Notes: generated from the sequence alone by a model not told the origin. A stretch of DNA of 64,000 nucleotides from Microcoleus sp. FACHB-61 (GCA_014695295.1 JACJNY010000064.1:62001-126000), one strand, 5' to 3'; positions 17,400 through 27,400 are shown, counted from the first letter of the stretch. Numbers and translations are program-made.

Positions 17400-18293
17400 T
17401 TATTGATCCTCTGGGGATCTGTGAGTGATATTTGCCCGATCGCTATTGGGGGAGACAACATCAGGTAAAGGTCGATCGAGCAAATAAAGCCAAGCCAACC
17501 CGCCCAACCCTAAAACAATCCCAGTCAAGCTTACCATCTGTGCCGTCCGCAGCGGCCCGAACATCAAACTATCAGTCCGCAACCCTTCAATCCAGACTCG
17601 ACCGGAACTGTAAGCTGCGATATAAACCAAAAATAAAGCACCAATTTTCAAGCGAATTTTGCCCTGCAAATCGCGGAAAAACAAAGTCAGAAGCAACCCA
17701 AATACTGTCAAATTCCACAGGGATTCGTAGAGAAATGTGGGGTGGAAGTATTCAAAATTAGCGTAGGCGGGCGGGCGGCTGTTTGGCGGAATATAGAGTT
17801 TCCAAGGCAAATCCGTAGGACTGCCAAAAGCTTCGGAGTTAAAGAAATTTCCCCAGCGTCCGATCGCCTGACCTAGAATTGCCGAAGGCGCGATTAAATC
17901 GGCCAATTGCCAAAAAGAAACTCGCTGGATTTTTGCAAAAATTAAAGCTGCGATCGTGCCGCCCAAAATCGCGCCGTGAATGGCAATTCCGCCTTTCCAG
18001 ATGGCAATAATATCCTCGGGGTTCTGGGCGTATTGCTGCCACTCGAAAGCCACGTAATAAATTCGAGCGCAGGGAATAGCGCCCAGAACCAGCCAGATTG
18101 CTAAATCACCCAGCAATTCCGGGTTGACGCGGCGTTTTTGGGCCAAGTATTGGGACAGACTGACCCCAATCAAGACGGCAGAAGCTATTAACAGCCCGTA
18201 CCAGCGGATGGCTGCGGGGCCAAGTTGAAAGATAATTGGGCCGGGCGATGTAAATTGAAACGCTAAGGGCAGCGCAAGAATATTTAGCACCAT
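17400..18293 (-). CDS. lgt: Prolipoprotein diacylglyceryl transferase
   Basis: A 297-residue integral membrane enzyme with about seven hydrophobic segments. It transfers diacylglycerol from phosphatidylglycerol to the lipobox cysteine of prolipoproteins. The Lgt signature is visible in [15 protein letters not shown], together with [12 protein letters not shown] (His-containing loop), [12 protein letters not shown] and [16 protein letters not shown]. Length is normal for cyanobacteria. It lies between cobM and the divergent rlmN gene. The C-terminus ([16 protein letters not shown]) is a short soluble tail. Confidence 0.95.
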   Translation of the reverse strand: MVLNILALPLAFQFTSPGPIIFQLGPAAIRWYGLLIASAVLIGVSLSQYLAQKRRVNPELLGDLAIWLVLGAIPCARIYYVAFEWQQYAQNPEDIIAIWKGGIAIHGAILGGTIAALIFAKIQRVSFWQLADLIAPSAILGQAIGRWGNFFNSEAFGSPTDLPWKLYIPPNSRPPAYANFEYFHPTFLYESLWNLTVFGLLLTLFFRDLQGKIRLKIGALFLVYIAAYSSGRVWIEGLRTDSLMFGPLRTAQMVSLTGIVLGLGGLAWLYLLDRPLPDVVSPNSDRANITHRSPEDQ

Positions 18294-18467
18294 AAAAGTT
18301 GCATTAATTGTGATGGAAAGCTGTCAAATTTGCATACCCTTTAACAAACTCCAGAGTTTATTTTAGGTGGCTGCGGTCATTTACACGCAATATTTGGGGA
18401 ATTTTACCAAAAATTAACTGGATTCTTGATTGTGCAGATTTCTGTTTTGAGTTTTCTTTGTGAGTCC

Positions 18468-18560
18468 ACAATAAGAGCCCCCTAACCCCCCTTTTTAAAG
18501 GGGGGAACCGGATTATTCTTAAAGTCTCTCTGATTAAGGGGGATTGAGGGCGATCGAGAT
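18468..18560. repeat. CCCCCTTA/TAAGGGGG repeat between lgt and rlmN
   Basis: This 361-bp gap between divergent genes includes AGCCCCCTAACCCCCC and AAGGGGGGAA arms and a second GGGGGATTGAGGG block. It matches the core of the longer elements at 45935-46125 and 61063-61283. The rest should contain the lgt and rlmN promoters, which I could not define. Confidence 0.65.
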
Positions 18561-18654
18561 TCCGCCTTCTGCATAAGTACCTTCAGGAGGATTAACGGCA
18601 GCTTTGGTCGAGAAGTTTTAAGATAGAGGGTGGCTTTAAATTTTCTGATGACTT

Positions 18655-19764
18655 ATGTCTCCTACTTCCGTTTCTCAGGTGTACTCTTCTGGTAATTCCA
18701 GGGGCGCGAATCAGTCTCGCAAGACTGCTGCTTTGGCTGTTGAGTCGGGTAAAATTCCGCCCTTGCTGGGGGCGAATTTAGCTGAGTTAACGGAGTGGGT
18801 GCAGCAGCAGGGACAACCGGCTTATCGGGGAAAGCAGTTGTACCAGTGGATTTATGAGAAAGGTGCGCGATCGATCTCTGACATTTCTGTATTCTCGAAA
18901 CAGTGGCGCGAGACTGTTGCTAAAATTCCGATCGGGCGATCGACCATTCACTATCGATCGGTCGCACCAGACGCCACCGTAAAGTATCTCTTAAAATTGG
19001 CAGACGGTCAAATCATTGAAACAGTAGGCATTCCCACCGATAAACGGCTGACTGTGTGCGTCTCCGCCCAAGTTGGCTGCGCGATGGGATGCGACTTTTG
19101 CGCAACCGGGAAAGGCGGTTTCAAGCGCAATTTAGAAAAACACGAAATTGTCGATCAAGTCTTGACAGTACAGCAAGATTTCGGCCGCAGAGTCAGCCAC
19201 ATCGTATTTATGGGAATGGGCGAACCCCTACTGAATTTCGATAATGTTATAGCTGCTGTCAAGTGTTTGAATCAAGACGTAGGAATTGGACAGCGAAACA
19301 TCACCATTTCCACTGTAGGAATTCGCAATCGCATCAGCCAACTAGCCGAACATCAACTGCAAGTTACCCTCGCCGTCAGCCTCCACGCTTCCAATCAAAG
19401 ATTGCGCGAAGAGTTAATTCCTAGCGCCCGCCCTTATGTTTTGGGTGACTTAATCGCCGAATGTCGCGAATATGTGCGATCGACTGGGCGCAGATTGAGT
19501 TTTGAATACGTACTTTTAGCAGGTGTGAATGACTTGCCGGAACACGCAGCCGAGTTAGCAACTCACTTGCGCGGTTTTCAGTGTCACGTCAATTTGATTC
19601 CTTACAATCCGATTCAAGAAGCTGATTATAAGCGACCGACTCCCAATCGAATTAACAGTTTTGTTTCGGTTTTGAAGGAAAAGAAAATTGCAGTTAGCGT
19701 GCGGTATTCTCGCGGCTTAGAAGCAGATGCCGCTTGCGGACAATTGCGGCGATCCGAGGTTTAG
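18655..19764 (+). CDS. rlmN: 23S rRNA (adenine2503-C2)-methyltransferase
   Basis: A 369-residue radical SAM enzyme that methylates A2503 of 23S rRNA (and A37 of some tRNAs). The cluster motif Cys-x3-Cys-x2-Cys lies in [32 protein letters not shown] binds SAM. The two cysteines used in the methyl-transfer mechanism fit the Cys in [14 protein letters not shown] and the one near the start of the core. The first 35 residues (serine-rich) precede the family start [18 protein letters not shown], so the true start may be the later in-frame codon. Single gene. Confidence 0.95.
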   Translation: MSPTSVSQVYSSGNSRGANQSRKTAALAVESGKIPPLLGANLAELTEWVQQQGQPAYRGKQLYQWIYEKGARSISDISVFSKQWRETVAKIPIGRSTIHYRSVAPDATVKYLLKLADGQIIETVGIPTDKRLTVCVSAQVGCAMGCDFCATGKGGFKRNLEKHEIVDQVLTVQQDFGRRVSHIVFMGMGEPLLNFDNVIAAVKCLNQDVGIGQRNITISTVGIRNRISQLAEHQLQVTLAVSLHASNQRLREELIPSARPYVLGDLIAECREYVRSTGRRLSFEYVLLAGVNDLPEHAAELATHLRGFQCHVNLIPYNPIQEADYKRPTPNRINSFVSVLKEKKIAVSVRYSRGLEADAACGQLRRSEV

Positions 19765-20014
19765 GATTGGATTTTTAACCGCTAAAAATTCTCGAAGGGT
19801 GCGTCATTTCGTGTTATTTTCTCCATAATTGAGAAACTACGCTCTGACGCACCTCATATCAAATCCGGTAGCATCGGAATTAGAAAATCGAGTCAACAGT
19901 TAACAGTCAATCACCCCGTCAGTTTTTCGATTGAGAGTCGTACCGCCAACAGCCAACAGTCCACAGTCAACAATCATGTATGAGTGCAACCGGAATTGAT
20001 CGGACGCAAATCTT

Positions 20015-20122
20015 GCACCATTCTCAAGAACAGGCTAGGAAAATTTGTTCCACAAAGAGTAGATTTTATTGTGGGGTGGGATATCCTAGCCCGCCTATAA
20101 AAAAAGCCTATGGAGAATGGTG
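20015..20122. repeat. Palindromic element GCACCATTCTC...GAGAATGGTGC
   Basis: Inverted ends GCACCATTCTC and GAGAATGGTGC surround about 85 bases that include CAAGAACAGGC and TTGTTCCAC. An element with the same ends and related interior is translated inside the RibD-type gene at 63118-63220. The 388 bases from 19765 to 20152 otherwise contain a GGTGCGTCA/TGACGCACC repeat near 19800-19855 and heptamer-like CAACAGT runs; no gene is seen. Confidence 0.75.
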
Positions 20123-20934
20123 CAATATGTCAGATGCACCCTACTACCGTGCTTAAACTGTTCGGATATCGTTAACACCAATTAGCGAAGCGTTTACTCC
20201 GATTAAAGAGGCGATCGCAATTCCATCCACTTTTATCAAAGAATTGTTATTACTCTGACTAATTTCCAATTGATTAAAACTCAAACCGCGAGACAATCCT
20301 AATACATCTTCGCCTTTAACAAAATCGGAAATAATATCAAGTCTGAGATTACTTGCGATCGCAAACGTGTCATTACCAATCCCGCCCATCAAGCTGTCCT
20401 CTCCTAAATCTCCGAACAATAAATCCTTGCCAGTACAACCGAGGATAGTGTCGTTGTTTTCACCCCCATAAATTGTATCATTTCCAGCACCGCCATCTAT
20501 CAGGTCATTATTCTCATTGCCACCGAGTAAATCATTGCCAGCATCGCCGCACAGGGTGTCATTTCCTGATTGTCCGAAGATAGATAGAATCATTGCCTTG
20601 ACTTCCGACTATGACATAGTTAGCTTTGCCGCCGATGAGGATATCGTTGCCTTTGCCACCATCAATAAAGTTGGCTCCTTCATTGCCCTAAATGAAGTCA
20701 TTGCCATTTTCACCGTTAATCGAATCGTTGCCTTCCTTGCCGTTGAAAATGTTTGGGCTGTTGCCACCAATTAGGTTGTCGTTACCTGCTTTGGCATCGA
20801 ATATATTGGGACTGTTGCTGCCCAAATAACCGTCATTTTTGGAAGTACCAATTAGGATACCATAATTGCCGTTGATAATATTATCGACTGGATTTGGTCT
20901 ATCGAGGTTTGGTCGTTCAATGCGATCGCCAATG

Positions 20935-21005
20935 CAGTTTGGATCGGGTGCGGGCGTACCTGTAGGCGTTGGTGTGGGAGTTGGCGTGGGAGTTGGTGTG
21001 GGTGT
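20935..21005. repeat. Thr-Pro linker repeat in RTX pseudogene
   Basis: A GGTGTGGGAGTTGGCGTGGG-type repeat, which on the minus strand encodes an alternating Thr-Pro spacer (PTPTPTPTPT) between the Calx-beta domain and the RTX region, a common linker in such surface proteins. Confidence 0.8.
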
Positions 21006-21208
21006 TGGCGTTGTATCTACGATCGTCAAAATCGCCGTGTTTTGATTTCCCAAACTAGCATTATTTGTGGCATTTGTGAAACTGAGATGGACAGTTTCAT
21101 TCTCTTCTACTAAGGTGTCCTGAGTGATAGGAATAGTGAAAGTTTTGCTAGTTTCGCCAGAAAGAATGTTTAACGTACCCGACGTAGCAGTGTAATCACT
21201 TCCGGCGG

Positions 21209-22385
21209 CAGGGCTATTTCATTCTAGTTGAGTAGTGGATATAGTAGTAAAGTATCGTACTCATGCACGGGAGCTGCTATGTCTCAACTTGCCATTGTCG
21301 AAGCCTTTGCAGACTTGCCTGACACCCGTCGCAAGGCAGGACAACGGCATCATCAAGCGCTGTGTTTAGCCTTATTTACCCTAGCAGTCGCTGCCGGGAA
21401 TCGGGGATTTCTGGCTATTGGGGATTGGTTGAGTGCTCATCACTCTCAATTAGTTGCTTTATTTCAACCGCCCCTCGGACGTTTACCCTCTTACAGCACG
21501 ATTCGCCGGACATTGCTGCGGTTAGAATATCAGGCTTATTCGGGTTGTTTGTCGAGGTTCTTCGGGATTCAACCCAAACCCGGAGAAACAATTGCGACAG
21601 ATGGCAAAGTGTTACGCGGGTCCTATGAGTGTCCCACTCAGGACCCAACTGTCGATTCGCATCCAGCAATCATGCTGGTGACTGCCTACATTGTAGAACG
21701 TGGTTTGATTCTCGAACCCTATGAGGTGGCATCAAAAACGAATGAAATCACCGCACTCCCGGTTCTTATTCAGAAGATGGCAGTTAAGGGTGTAGTCTTC
21801 GCCTTTGATGCCATCAGTACCCAAAAAAACTGCTCAGACCATCATTGATAGTGGTAATGATTACTTGGGCGCACTCAAAGGCAATCAATCCAGATTGTTG
21901 GCCGCAGTACAAGCCAAATTTCAAGCGCAAGAGACGATATTCCAGATCGACAAAGGGCATGGTCGGATTGAAAAACGCACCGTCAGCATTAGTCATGACC
22001 TGACTGGAATTCCTGATTTTCCGGGACTGCAAACCTTAATTCGAGTTGAATCCGAACGTGCTGTGCATCGAGCCTCCATCATTGAAGTCTCTACCGAAAC
22101 CCGCTATTACGTGACCTCCTTGACCGAAACGGCCAGACGCCTTGCCGACAGAGTTCGAGGCTATTGGGGGGTCGAAAACAAAGTTCATTATGTTCGCGAT
22201 GTCACCCAAGGCGAAGATGCTTCTCGTATTCGCACCAACGGGCTTGTTCAATGTTGGGCAATCGCACGCAATTTTGCCCTCAATTTGTATCGCGATTATG
22301 GCTTTCAAAACATGGCTCAAGCTCAACGTCTCGCTGGCTTTAATTTTAACATCCTCAAAGACTTGTTTAGAATGAAATAGCCCTG
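21209..22385 (+). mobile_element. ISAs1-family insertion sequence, 1177 bp
   Basis: Terminal inverted repeats are identical over 17 bases (CAGGGCTATTTCATTCT and its complement at 22369-22385). A 10-bp target duplication (CTTCCGGCGG) lies at 21199-21208 and 22386-22395. The element carries one ISAs1-type transposase gene, broken by a frameshift. It sits inside the Calx-beta domain of the RTX pseudogene; removing it and one target copy restores the reading frame across the junction (SSATAGSDYTA), so the insertion is precise and fairly recent. Confidence 0.95.
21279..22380 (+). pseudogene. ISAs1-family DDE transposase, frameshifted
   Basis: The start MSQLAIVEAFADLPDTRRKA and GNRGFLAIGDWLSAHH are typical of ISAs1 (H-repeat-associated) transposases. 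Acidic residues appear in ATDGKVLRGS, VVFAFDAI and YWGVENKVHYVRDV, consistent with the DDE triad. The frame changes at a run of seven A residues near 21824-21830: the 5' frame ends at 21848 and the 3' frame continues with KKTAQTIIDSGNDYL. Family members normally have Gln-Lys-Lys here, so the A run is two bases short (or one too long). A sequencing error or slippage-based recoding is possible. Otherwise the transposase is inactive. Confidence 0.85.
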
Positions 22386-22452
22386 CTTCCGGCGGTGGCA
22401 CTACTGTCAGCAGTACCGTAACTCACAGAGGCAGAGACATTGGTTCCACCTG

Positions 22453-22580
22453 TAAGTAGGTAGACGGGATTAAACCCCATAATGTAACACTATGTAAACA
22501 GGCTTAAGTCAGCCAGTAGAGAGCCTTTGGAGATTGTGCCCTCGTTTACATAGGGGCGTTTTTTCGCGCCGCCTTACTTA
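22453..22580. mobile_element. MITE-like 128-bp element in RTX pseudogene
   Basis: This block interrupts the Calx-beta reading frame between IAVNH and LLTGGTNVSA. Its ends are imperfect inverted repeats (TAAGTAGG and CCTTACTTA), and inside are TATGTAAAC and GTTTACATA in inverted orientation. It encodes nothing. The interruption of a recognisable domain supports insertion; the class of element is not identified. Confidence 0.5.
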
Positions 22581-22751
22581 TGATTAACTGCAATTGTTTG
22601 GGTTGTGCCGTTTTGATTAACGCTGTAAGCAGCGCTACAGAAATTAAAGGTTCCCGGTGTTACTATCTTAAGTTTACGATCAGAATGCTATTCAAGCATT
22701 TGAGGACTCAGTTTTGGACAAGGGTGTTTATGAGCCAAACAAATAAGCAAA

Positions 22752-24950
22752 ATGTTGAAAAATTTCATTTGGATACCTCTAACTAATCTCTTTCGGTTGG
22801 TAGCAAGGCTGCTTAAGCGAACAAACCACAGTATGGCAATCGCTACAGTTGTCGCTGTTGCCATCTTAGCCGGACACACAGCATCGGCTCAAGTCGTTCC
22901 TCCCAGACCGCCTAATCCACTGGCTTCGCTTAAAACCGTAGCAGTCCCTGAGCCACCAAACTTAGGAGAATTCGTCAAAGACAAACCGGCTGCAATTGCC
23001 TTAGGAAAATCGCTGTTCTGGGATTTGCAGGTTGGCAGCAACGGAAACCTGTCTTGCGCCAGTTGCCACTTTCACGCTGGAGTTGATAATCGTGCTAAGA
23101 ACCAGCTCAGCCCTGGGCTGTTGCGGGTAACTGCAAGCGGTGAGGCAAATCCAGACATTACCTTTAATGCAGGTAAGGGTCCCAACTCTGTGCTGGTGCC
23201 AGCGGACTTTCCGTTCCACAAGCTGGCAAACCCGAACGATCGCTCCTCGCAAGTTCTAGCTGACACCAACGATGTTGCAGGATCTCAAGGGGTAACTCTG
23301 GCAAAATTCATCGATATTGCCCCTGGTAGTGCGGTCGATAAGGTAGAGGTTCAGCCAGATCCGGTATTTAACGTCCAAGGCACCAACGTGCGTCAGGTAA
23401 CAGAGCGCAACACGCCCAGCACAATTAACGCTGTGTATAACTTCCGCAACTTTTGGGACGGACGCGCCCAAAACGAATTTAATGGTGTGAATCCGTTTGG
23501 GTCAAGAGACCCCGGTGCCTCTGTCCTGAAAGCACCCACAAAGCAATCCCCTCTGCAGCAGGTGAAAATTAGCCTGAAGAATTCATCGCTGGCGTCGCAG
23601 GCAGTGGGCCCACCGCTAAGCTCTGTGGAAGAATCCGCAACGGGTCGGGTATTTCCTGATATCGGGCAGAAGTTCGATCGGATTAAAGTCAAAAAGCTGC
23701 CTAGAGAGACAGGTAAAAAGCTCAAACAGCTACGGCCGCTTGGGCAACAGCTTGTCCATCCCGAAGACAGCGTTCTCGGCAGCTTGAGCCGTTGGCCCCA
23801 GCCCGGACTCAAAGACAAAAGTTACGAAAACATGATTGAGGATGCGTTTAAGCCGGAGTGGTGGGACTCGAAGCAAATCATCAAGGTTGATGCTACAGGA
23901 ACTCGGTCTTTCAAGCAGCCGCAGGGAGCGTTGGCAACCGATGAGTTTACACTGATGGACTACAACTTCTCATTGTTTTTCGGATTAGCGCTTCAACTGT
24001 ACGAGTCCACCTTGATTTCTAACGATTCACCCTTCGATCGATTTATGGAGGGAAACAGCAACGCGCTGACTGTACAGCAACAGCAAGGCAAGGCTCTGTT
24101 TGAACAGGCGTGTGCCTTCTGTCACGGTGGGGCTGAATTTACCAACGCCTCCGTCAAAAATGTGGAGAATCAACGGCTCAGACGGATGAGGGTGGGAAAT
24201 ACTGGACAAGCTGTCTATGACAATGCCTTCTACAATATTGCCGTTCGACCCACTGGGGAAGACTTGGGCGTGGGCGCCAAAGATCCTTTCGGCAATCCCC
24301 TTTCAGAATCGCGGCTAGCTCAGCAAGGACGCTTTGAGCCATTACTAAATGCAAGTCCAAATATACCCGTCGGTGCAAATGAACGCATTACAGCAGACGG
24401 TGCATTCAAAACGCCTGGACTGCGGAATATTGAGTTGACTGCTCCCTACTTCCACAACGGTGGGGAACTCACCTTGCGACAGGTGGTTGATTTCTACAAT
24501 CGAGGCGGGGATTTTGCTGAGAACAACATTGACAATCTCGATATTGGCATCCGCAACCTAAACCTCACCGAGGAACAGAAAACGTCTTTGGTCCTATTCA
24601 TGGAATCTCTGACCGACGATCGCGTTCGCTATGAGCGTGCCCCGTTCGATCATCCACAACTGTTTGTGACGAATGGGCATCCCGGAGATCAGAACGCCGT
24701 GACCAATGATGGCACAGGGCAAGCGACCACAACATTGCTAGATTTGCCTGCGGTGGGTGCCAACGGGACTACTGTTCCTCAACCAAACTTCTTGGGCGTT
24801 TCCTCGCAGCTATCGCCGACAACGATTACTCCGTCATCTACTCCGGTATCACCAACGAATCCACTTGAGGGAAGCATTACTGAGCAAGACTGTCCACCAG
24901 GCTCAAAACCTAAGTTTGTGAGCGGAGGATTTATGTGTGTCACTAAGTAA
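22752..24950 (+). CDS. Di-haem cytochrome c peroxidase/MauG-like protein
   Basis: A 732-residue exported protein. The N-terminus (basic, then MAIATVVAVAILAGHTASAQ) is a signal peptide; two upstream starts are possible. Two haem c attachment sites are present: CASCHFHAG near residue 100 and CAFCHGGAEF near 455. After the second come FKTPGLRNIELTAPYFHNGG and NRGGDF, standard for the cytochrome c peroxidase/MauG superfamily. It is much longer than bacterial CcpA because of about 200 extra residues between the haems and a proline/threonine-rich C-terminus. It probably works in the periplasm on peroxide or in oxidative maturation of a partner. It follows the RTX remains and is followed by a hairpin terminator. 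Confidence 0.88.
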   Translation: MLKNFIWIPLTNLFRLVARLLKRTNHSMAIATVVAVAILAGHTASAQVVPPRPPNPLASLKTVAVPEPPNLGEFVKDKPAAIALGKSLFWDLQVGSNGNLSCASCHFHAGVDNRAKNQLSPGLLRVTASGEANPDITFNAGKGPNSVLVPADFPFHKLANPNDRSSQVLADTNDVAGSQGVTLAKFIDIAPGSAVDKVEVQPDPVFNVQGTNVRQVTERNTPSTINAVYNFRNFWDGRAQNEFNGVNPFGSRDPGASVLKAPTKQSPLQQVKISLKNSSLASQAVGPPLSSVEESATGRVFPDIGQKFDRIKVKKLPRETGKKLKQLRPLGQQLVHPEDSVLGSLSRWPQPGLKDKSYENMIEDAFKPEWWDSKQIIKVDATGTRSFKQPQGALATDEFTLMDYNFSLFFGLALQLYESTLISNDSPFDRFMEGNSNALTVQQQQGKALFEQACAFCHGGAEFTNASVKNVENQRLRRMRVGNTGQAVYDNAFYNIAVRPTGEDLGVGAKDPFGNPLSESRLAQQGRFEPLLNASPNIPVGANERITADGAFKTPGLRNIELTAPYFHNGGELTLRQVVDFYNRGGDFAENNIDNLDIGIRNLNLTEEQKTSLVLFMESLTDDRVRYERAPFDHPQLFVTNGHPGDQNAVTNDGTGQATTTLLDLPAVGANGTTVPQPNFLGVSSQLSPTTITPSSTPVSPTNPLEGSITEQDCPPGSKPKFVSGGFMCVTK

Positions 24951-25085
24951 TGATTTCCTGCGGTATTGAACACCGCTTTAAAGAGGATTAGCAGGCGATT
25001 TTCGCGGTTGAAGCCTGAGAAAACCCATGCAGCGCGCGATCGGGAAATCTATCGTAATCCCCTTTGAGTCGTGAACTTAACCGTT

Positions 25086-25120
25086 AAAATCCCCAACTTC
25101 TTAAAGAGGTTGGGGATTTT
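25086..25120 (+). terminator. Hairpin terminator after the di-haem peroxidase gene
   Basis: A perfect 11-bp stem (AAATCCCCAAC with GTTGGGGATTT) with an 11-base loop, flanked by A's and T's, about 135 bases past the peroxidase stop. It could work in both directions. Confidence 0.7.
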
Positions 25121-25239
25121 GTATTCATCGCTTGAGTGTGGAGCCCCAACGAGCTTTGCAGCAGCCACAAACAGCTTGCTCAACTTTTCAATACATGGTT
25201 GCCAATGGTGATGCAAGGGTTTTGATATCGATTCCGGTT

Positions 25240-25390
25240 GCACCGGAATGATTGTTGACTGTTGACTGTTAACTGTTGACTGTGAGTCAAAAAACTGAAA
25301 ATAGCGTTGATATTTGTTGGCAGCTTCATTCGACTTTACGCGCGACGATGAAGCGCGGATTTGATATCATTCCGGCGCAGCCGGAATTGA
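25240..25390. repeat. Heptameric and palindromic repeats downstream of the peroxidase gene
   Basis: A TTGACTG 7-bp tandem run at 25252-25283 is flanked by two TTCCGG...CCGGAA palindromes (25233-25248 and 25370-25386). The TTGACTG/CAACAGT heptamer recurs at 39738-39765, 40205-40245 and 61017-61051. Confidence 0.7.
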
Positions 25391-25474
25391 TATGAGGCAT
25401 TATATCGCTATTTTTTTTGCACTCCCCCACCTTTTTTCTGTCAAACAACCCAACGCCGCGTCTCCTTTTTCACT

Positions 25475-25605
25475 TTATTCAGCAAGCCGTATATAAAATC
25501 CTGACCTTTAACAAAATTCGAGATAATATCAAATCCTCGCCGATTTCCAAGACAAAAGTATCCTCGCCCAAACCTCGGACAAGTTTCGACAATTTTTACC
25601 TAAAA
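25475..25605 (-). pseudogene. Second RTX C-terminal remnant
   Basis: On the minus strand, the pieces GLGEDTFVLEIGE and, one frame over, DIISNFVKGQDFIYGL match the RTX C-terminal pattern seen at 20290-20380 (GNDTFAIASN, DIISDFVKGEDVL). The frame shift between the pieces and the loss of everything else show it to be a fossil. The 676-bp gap from 24951 to 25626 contains no other gene. Confidence 0.6.
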
Positions 25606-25626
25606 ATTCAGCTAAAACAATACACT

Positions 25627-26736
25627 CTATAAGCGTTTAACAAGTATCCACCGCAACTCTAACGGCGGTGTTTGTTGCACCGAAAATAAATCTCGCCCGC
25701 TAGCCCAACTGACAAACCAAGGTGTCGGCGGCCACGCAGAGTCAGGCAAATGTTTTTGTTCGTATTCAATCACAGATTCATCAGAAATAATTTCTAACGG
25801 CAAACCCTCTATTGCTGCTTGCAATTCTTGTCTGGTAATCAGATAAGACCAACACAATTCAGACATTTGTTTTGCCATCTCGTCGGGTTCGTACCCATCT
25901 ACAGCTAAGAAAGCACTGAATAATATAAACCCGCCGCTTAAAACAGCATCGGACATTTTGCCCAGGAAAAGACGAATTTGTTCGGGGTAGCGGAAATGAG
26001 AGAGAACTTCGGTAGCAATGGCTAATTTGTACCGATAAGTTTTCATCCTCAATAATGGGTCTAAAACGTCGCCTTGGGTGACATTTATCGGCAAGTTTTC
26101 GGCGGTTGCTGCGGCTGATAGTTTCTCGGCAAATATCGGTGTTAGTTCGATCGCATCCACGGGATGACCTAACCTTGCTAAAGGCAAACTATTGCGCCCT
26201 GGGCCCGCACCGACATCTAAAATAGGTGCTTTTGGGGGTTCGCCTAATTCGGCGGCAATGGCGATGACTTTGGCATCGGGATGGCTGCCGAATAAAGGTT
26301 CGGGGCGAATATCCGGCCAGCTATGATATTTCTGAACCATCGATTCGACTTGAATCTTGGTATTCAGAGTAATGCCGCCAGCTAAACCGGTTTGGGCATT
26401 GGCGGGAAAGTATGAGACTATTAGGTTAGCGTGGGGGGAATTTTTGAATCCTTCTGCTAAGGCGTTGGCGATTAATGTTCGCAAGTTTTGGGTTTGGGCA
26501 GCGTCGATGTTTTGTCCGAGAATGTTTAAGAAGTCTGACAGTAATTTAAGATAGTCGTCTAGCATCGATGGCAAGCAAGGCAGATAGAATTCTCCCTTGA
26601 TGCCGATGTTCTTTTTGAGCCTTTCTTTGAGAATTAATTTCAGGCGATTCGAGTCGGTCAGCGACGGGCCTGTTTCGGGTGCTTCGCGGACGGGCAATTC
26701 GGGGACTGATGCGGCACTGGCGAGGTTTTTAGTCAC
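25627..26736 (-). CDS. Class I SAM-dependent methyltransferase
   Basis: About 369 residues from the GTG at 26736, whose GTGACTAA overlaps the purN stop by 8 bases; a GTG at 26775 would overlap purN by 47 bases. The C-terminal half holds the Rossmann methyltransferase core: PILDVGAGPGRNSLPLARLG (SAM loop), VDAIELTPIFAEKL (acidic residue for the ribose) and VTQGDVLDPLL. The N-terminal 150 residues are helical and of unknown role. The substrate is unknown. Tight coupling to purN suggests shared expression rather than a proven link to purine synthesis. Confidence 0.85.
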   Translation of the reverse strand: MTKNLASAASVPELPVREAPETGPSLTDSNRLKLILKERLKKNIGIKGEFYLPCLPSMLDDYLKLLSDFLNILGQNIDAAQTQNLRTLIANALAEGFKNSPHANLIVSYFPANAQTGLAGGITLNTKIQVESMVQKYHSWPDIRPEPLFGSHPDAKVIAIAAELGEPPKAPILDVGAGPGRNSLPLARLGHPVDAIELTPIFAEKLSAAATAENLPINVTQGDVLDPLLRMKTYRYKLAIATEVLSHFRYPEQIRLFLGKMSDAVLSGGFILFSAFLAVDGYEPDEMAKQMSELCWSYLITRQELQAAIEGLPLEIISDESVIEYEQKHLPDSAWPPTPWFVSWASGRDLFSVQQTPPLELRWILVKRL

Positions 26737-27400
26737 AATATTTTCGATTAGATTCGGCAATAAGTGCGATCGCACCGAGCATAATCTTGTGCTCTTGTAC
26801 CTGAATTCGAGCGTGCAGCGTTTCTGCGGTATCCTCAGGCAATACCGGCACCGCAGCCTGCATTAAAATCGGCCCGCTGTCTACTTCTAAACGGGCGATA
26901 TGCACCGTACATCCGGTGATTTTAACCTTGGCGGCCAGTGCTTGCTCGACGGCGCGAATTCCTGGGAAACTCGGCAGTAAGCTGGGGTGAATGTTAATAA
27001 CGCGATCGGGAAAAGCATCAAACAAAACTTTGGTAACAATTCGCATCCAACCCGCCATCACTACCCATTCTACATCATATTCTTGAAAAGTTTTGACAAT
27101 TTTTGTATCTAATTCTTCACGGCTTTTGCAGTCGCGGTGATTGAGAAGAATCGAGGGAATGCCGTATTTTTCGGCCCTGACTGCGGCTTTGGCTTCGGGG
27201 TTGTTGTAAATTAATACTGGGATTTCAGCGTTGAGTTGTTGGTTTTGAATGGCTTGGGCAATCACCTCGAAGTTGCTGCCGCTTCCTGATGCTAAGACTC
27301 CTAATTTTAACGGAGGATGAGCCGGAGCGAGCGCACTTTTGCCAATCTCAGGAGAAATCAGGCAGGGATTGGAATTAACAGATACTGGATTAGCGGTCAT
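26729..27400 (-). CDS. purN: Phosphoribosylglycinamide formyltransferase
   Basis: 223 residues. It transfers the formyl group from 10-formyl-THF to GAR in purine synthesis. LGVLASGSGSNFEVIAQAI binds the substrate phosphate; the catalytic Asn and His are in RVINIHPSLLPSFPG and the catalytic Asp in LEVDSGPILMQAAVPV. The 30-residue N-terminal extension before KLGVLASGSG is seen in some cyanobacterial PurN proteins but may mean a later start. Start codon overlaps no neighbour; the stop overlaps the methyltransferase start. Confidence 0.95.
   Translation of the reverse strand: MTANPVSVNSNPCLISPEIGKSALAPAHPPLKLGVLASGSGSNFEVIAQAIQNQQLNAEIPVLIYNNPEAKAAVRAEKYGIPSILLNHRDCKSREELDTKIVKTFQEYDVEWVVMAGWMRIVTKVLFDAFPDRVINIHPSLLPSFPGIRAVEQALAAKVKITGCTVHIARLEVDSGPILMQAAVPVLPEDTAETLHARIQVQEHKIMLGAIALIAESNRKYCD

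Larger units (their letters stand above)
20153..22665 (-). pseudogene. Calx-beta/RTX surface protein, interrupted and decayed
   Basis: Read on the minus strand this is the 3' part of a secreted calcium-binding protein. There is a Calx-beta domain (start FNFCSAAYSVNQNGTTQ, then SVSYGTADSSATAGSDYTA, end NQNTAILTIVD), a Thr-Pro linker, glycine-rich RTX nonapeptides (GGAGNDTIYGG, GNDTLCGDAGND) and a C-terminal export region ending NDIRTV. Lesions are plain. An insertion sequence at 21209-22385 splits the Calx-beta domain. A MITE-like block at 22453-22580 splits it again. A TAG lies in frame at 20687. A TATC duplication near 20587 shifts the frame. In-frame stops bound the upstream side near 22690. 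Not functional as it stands. Confidence 0.85.
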
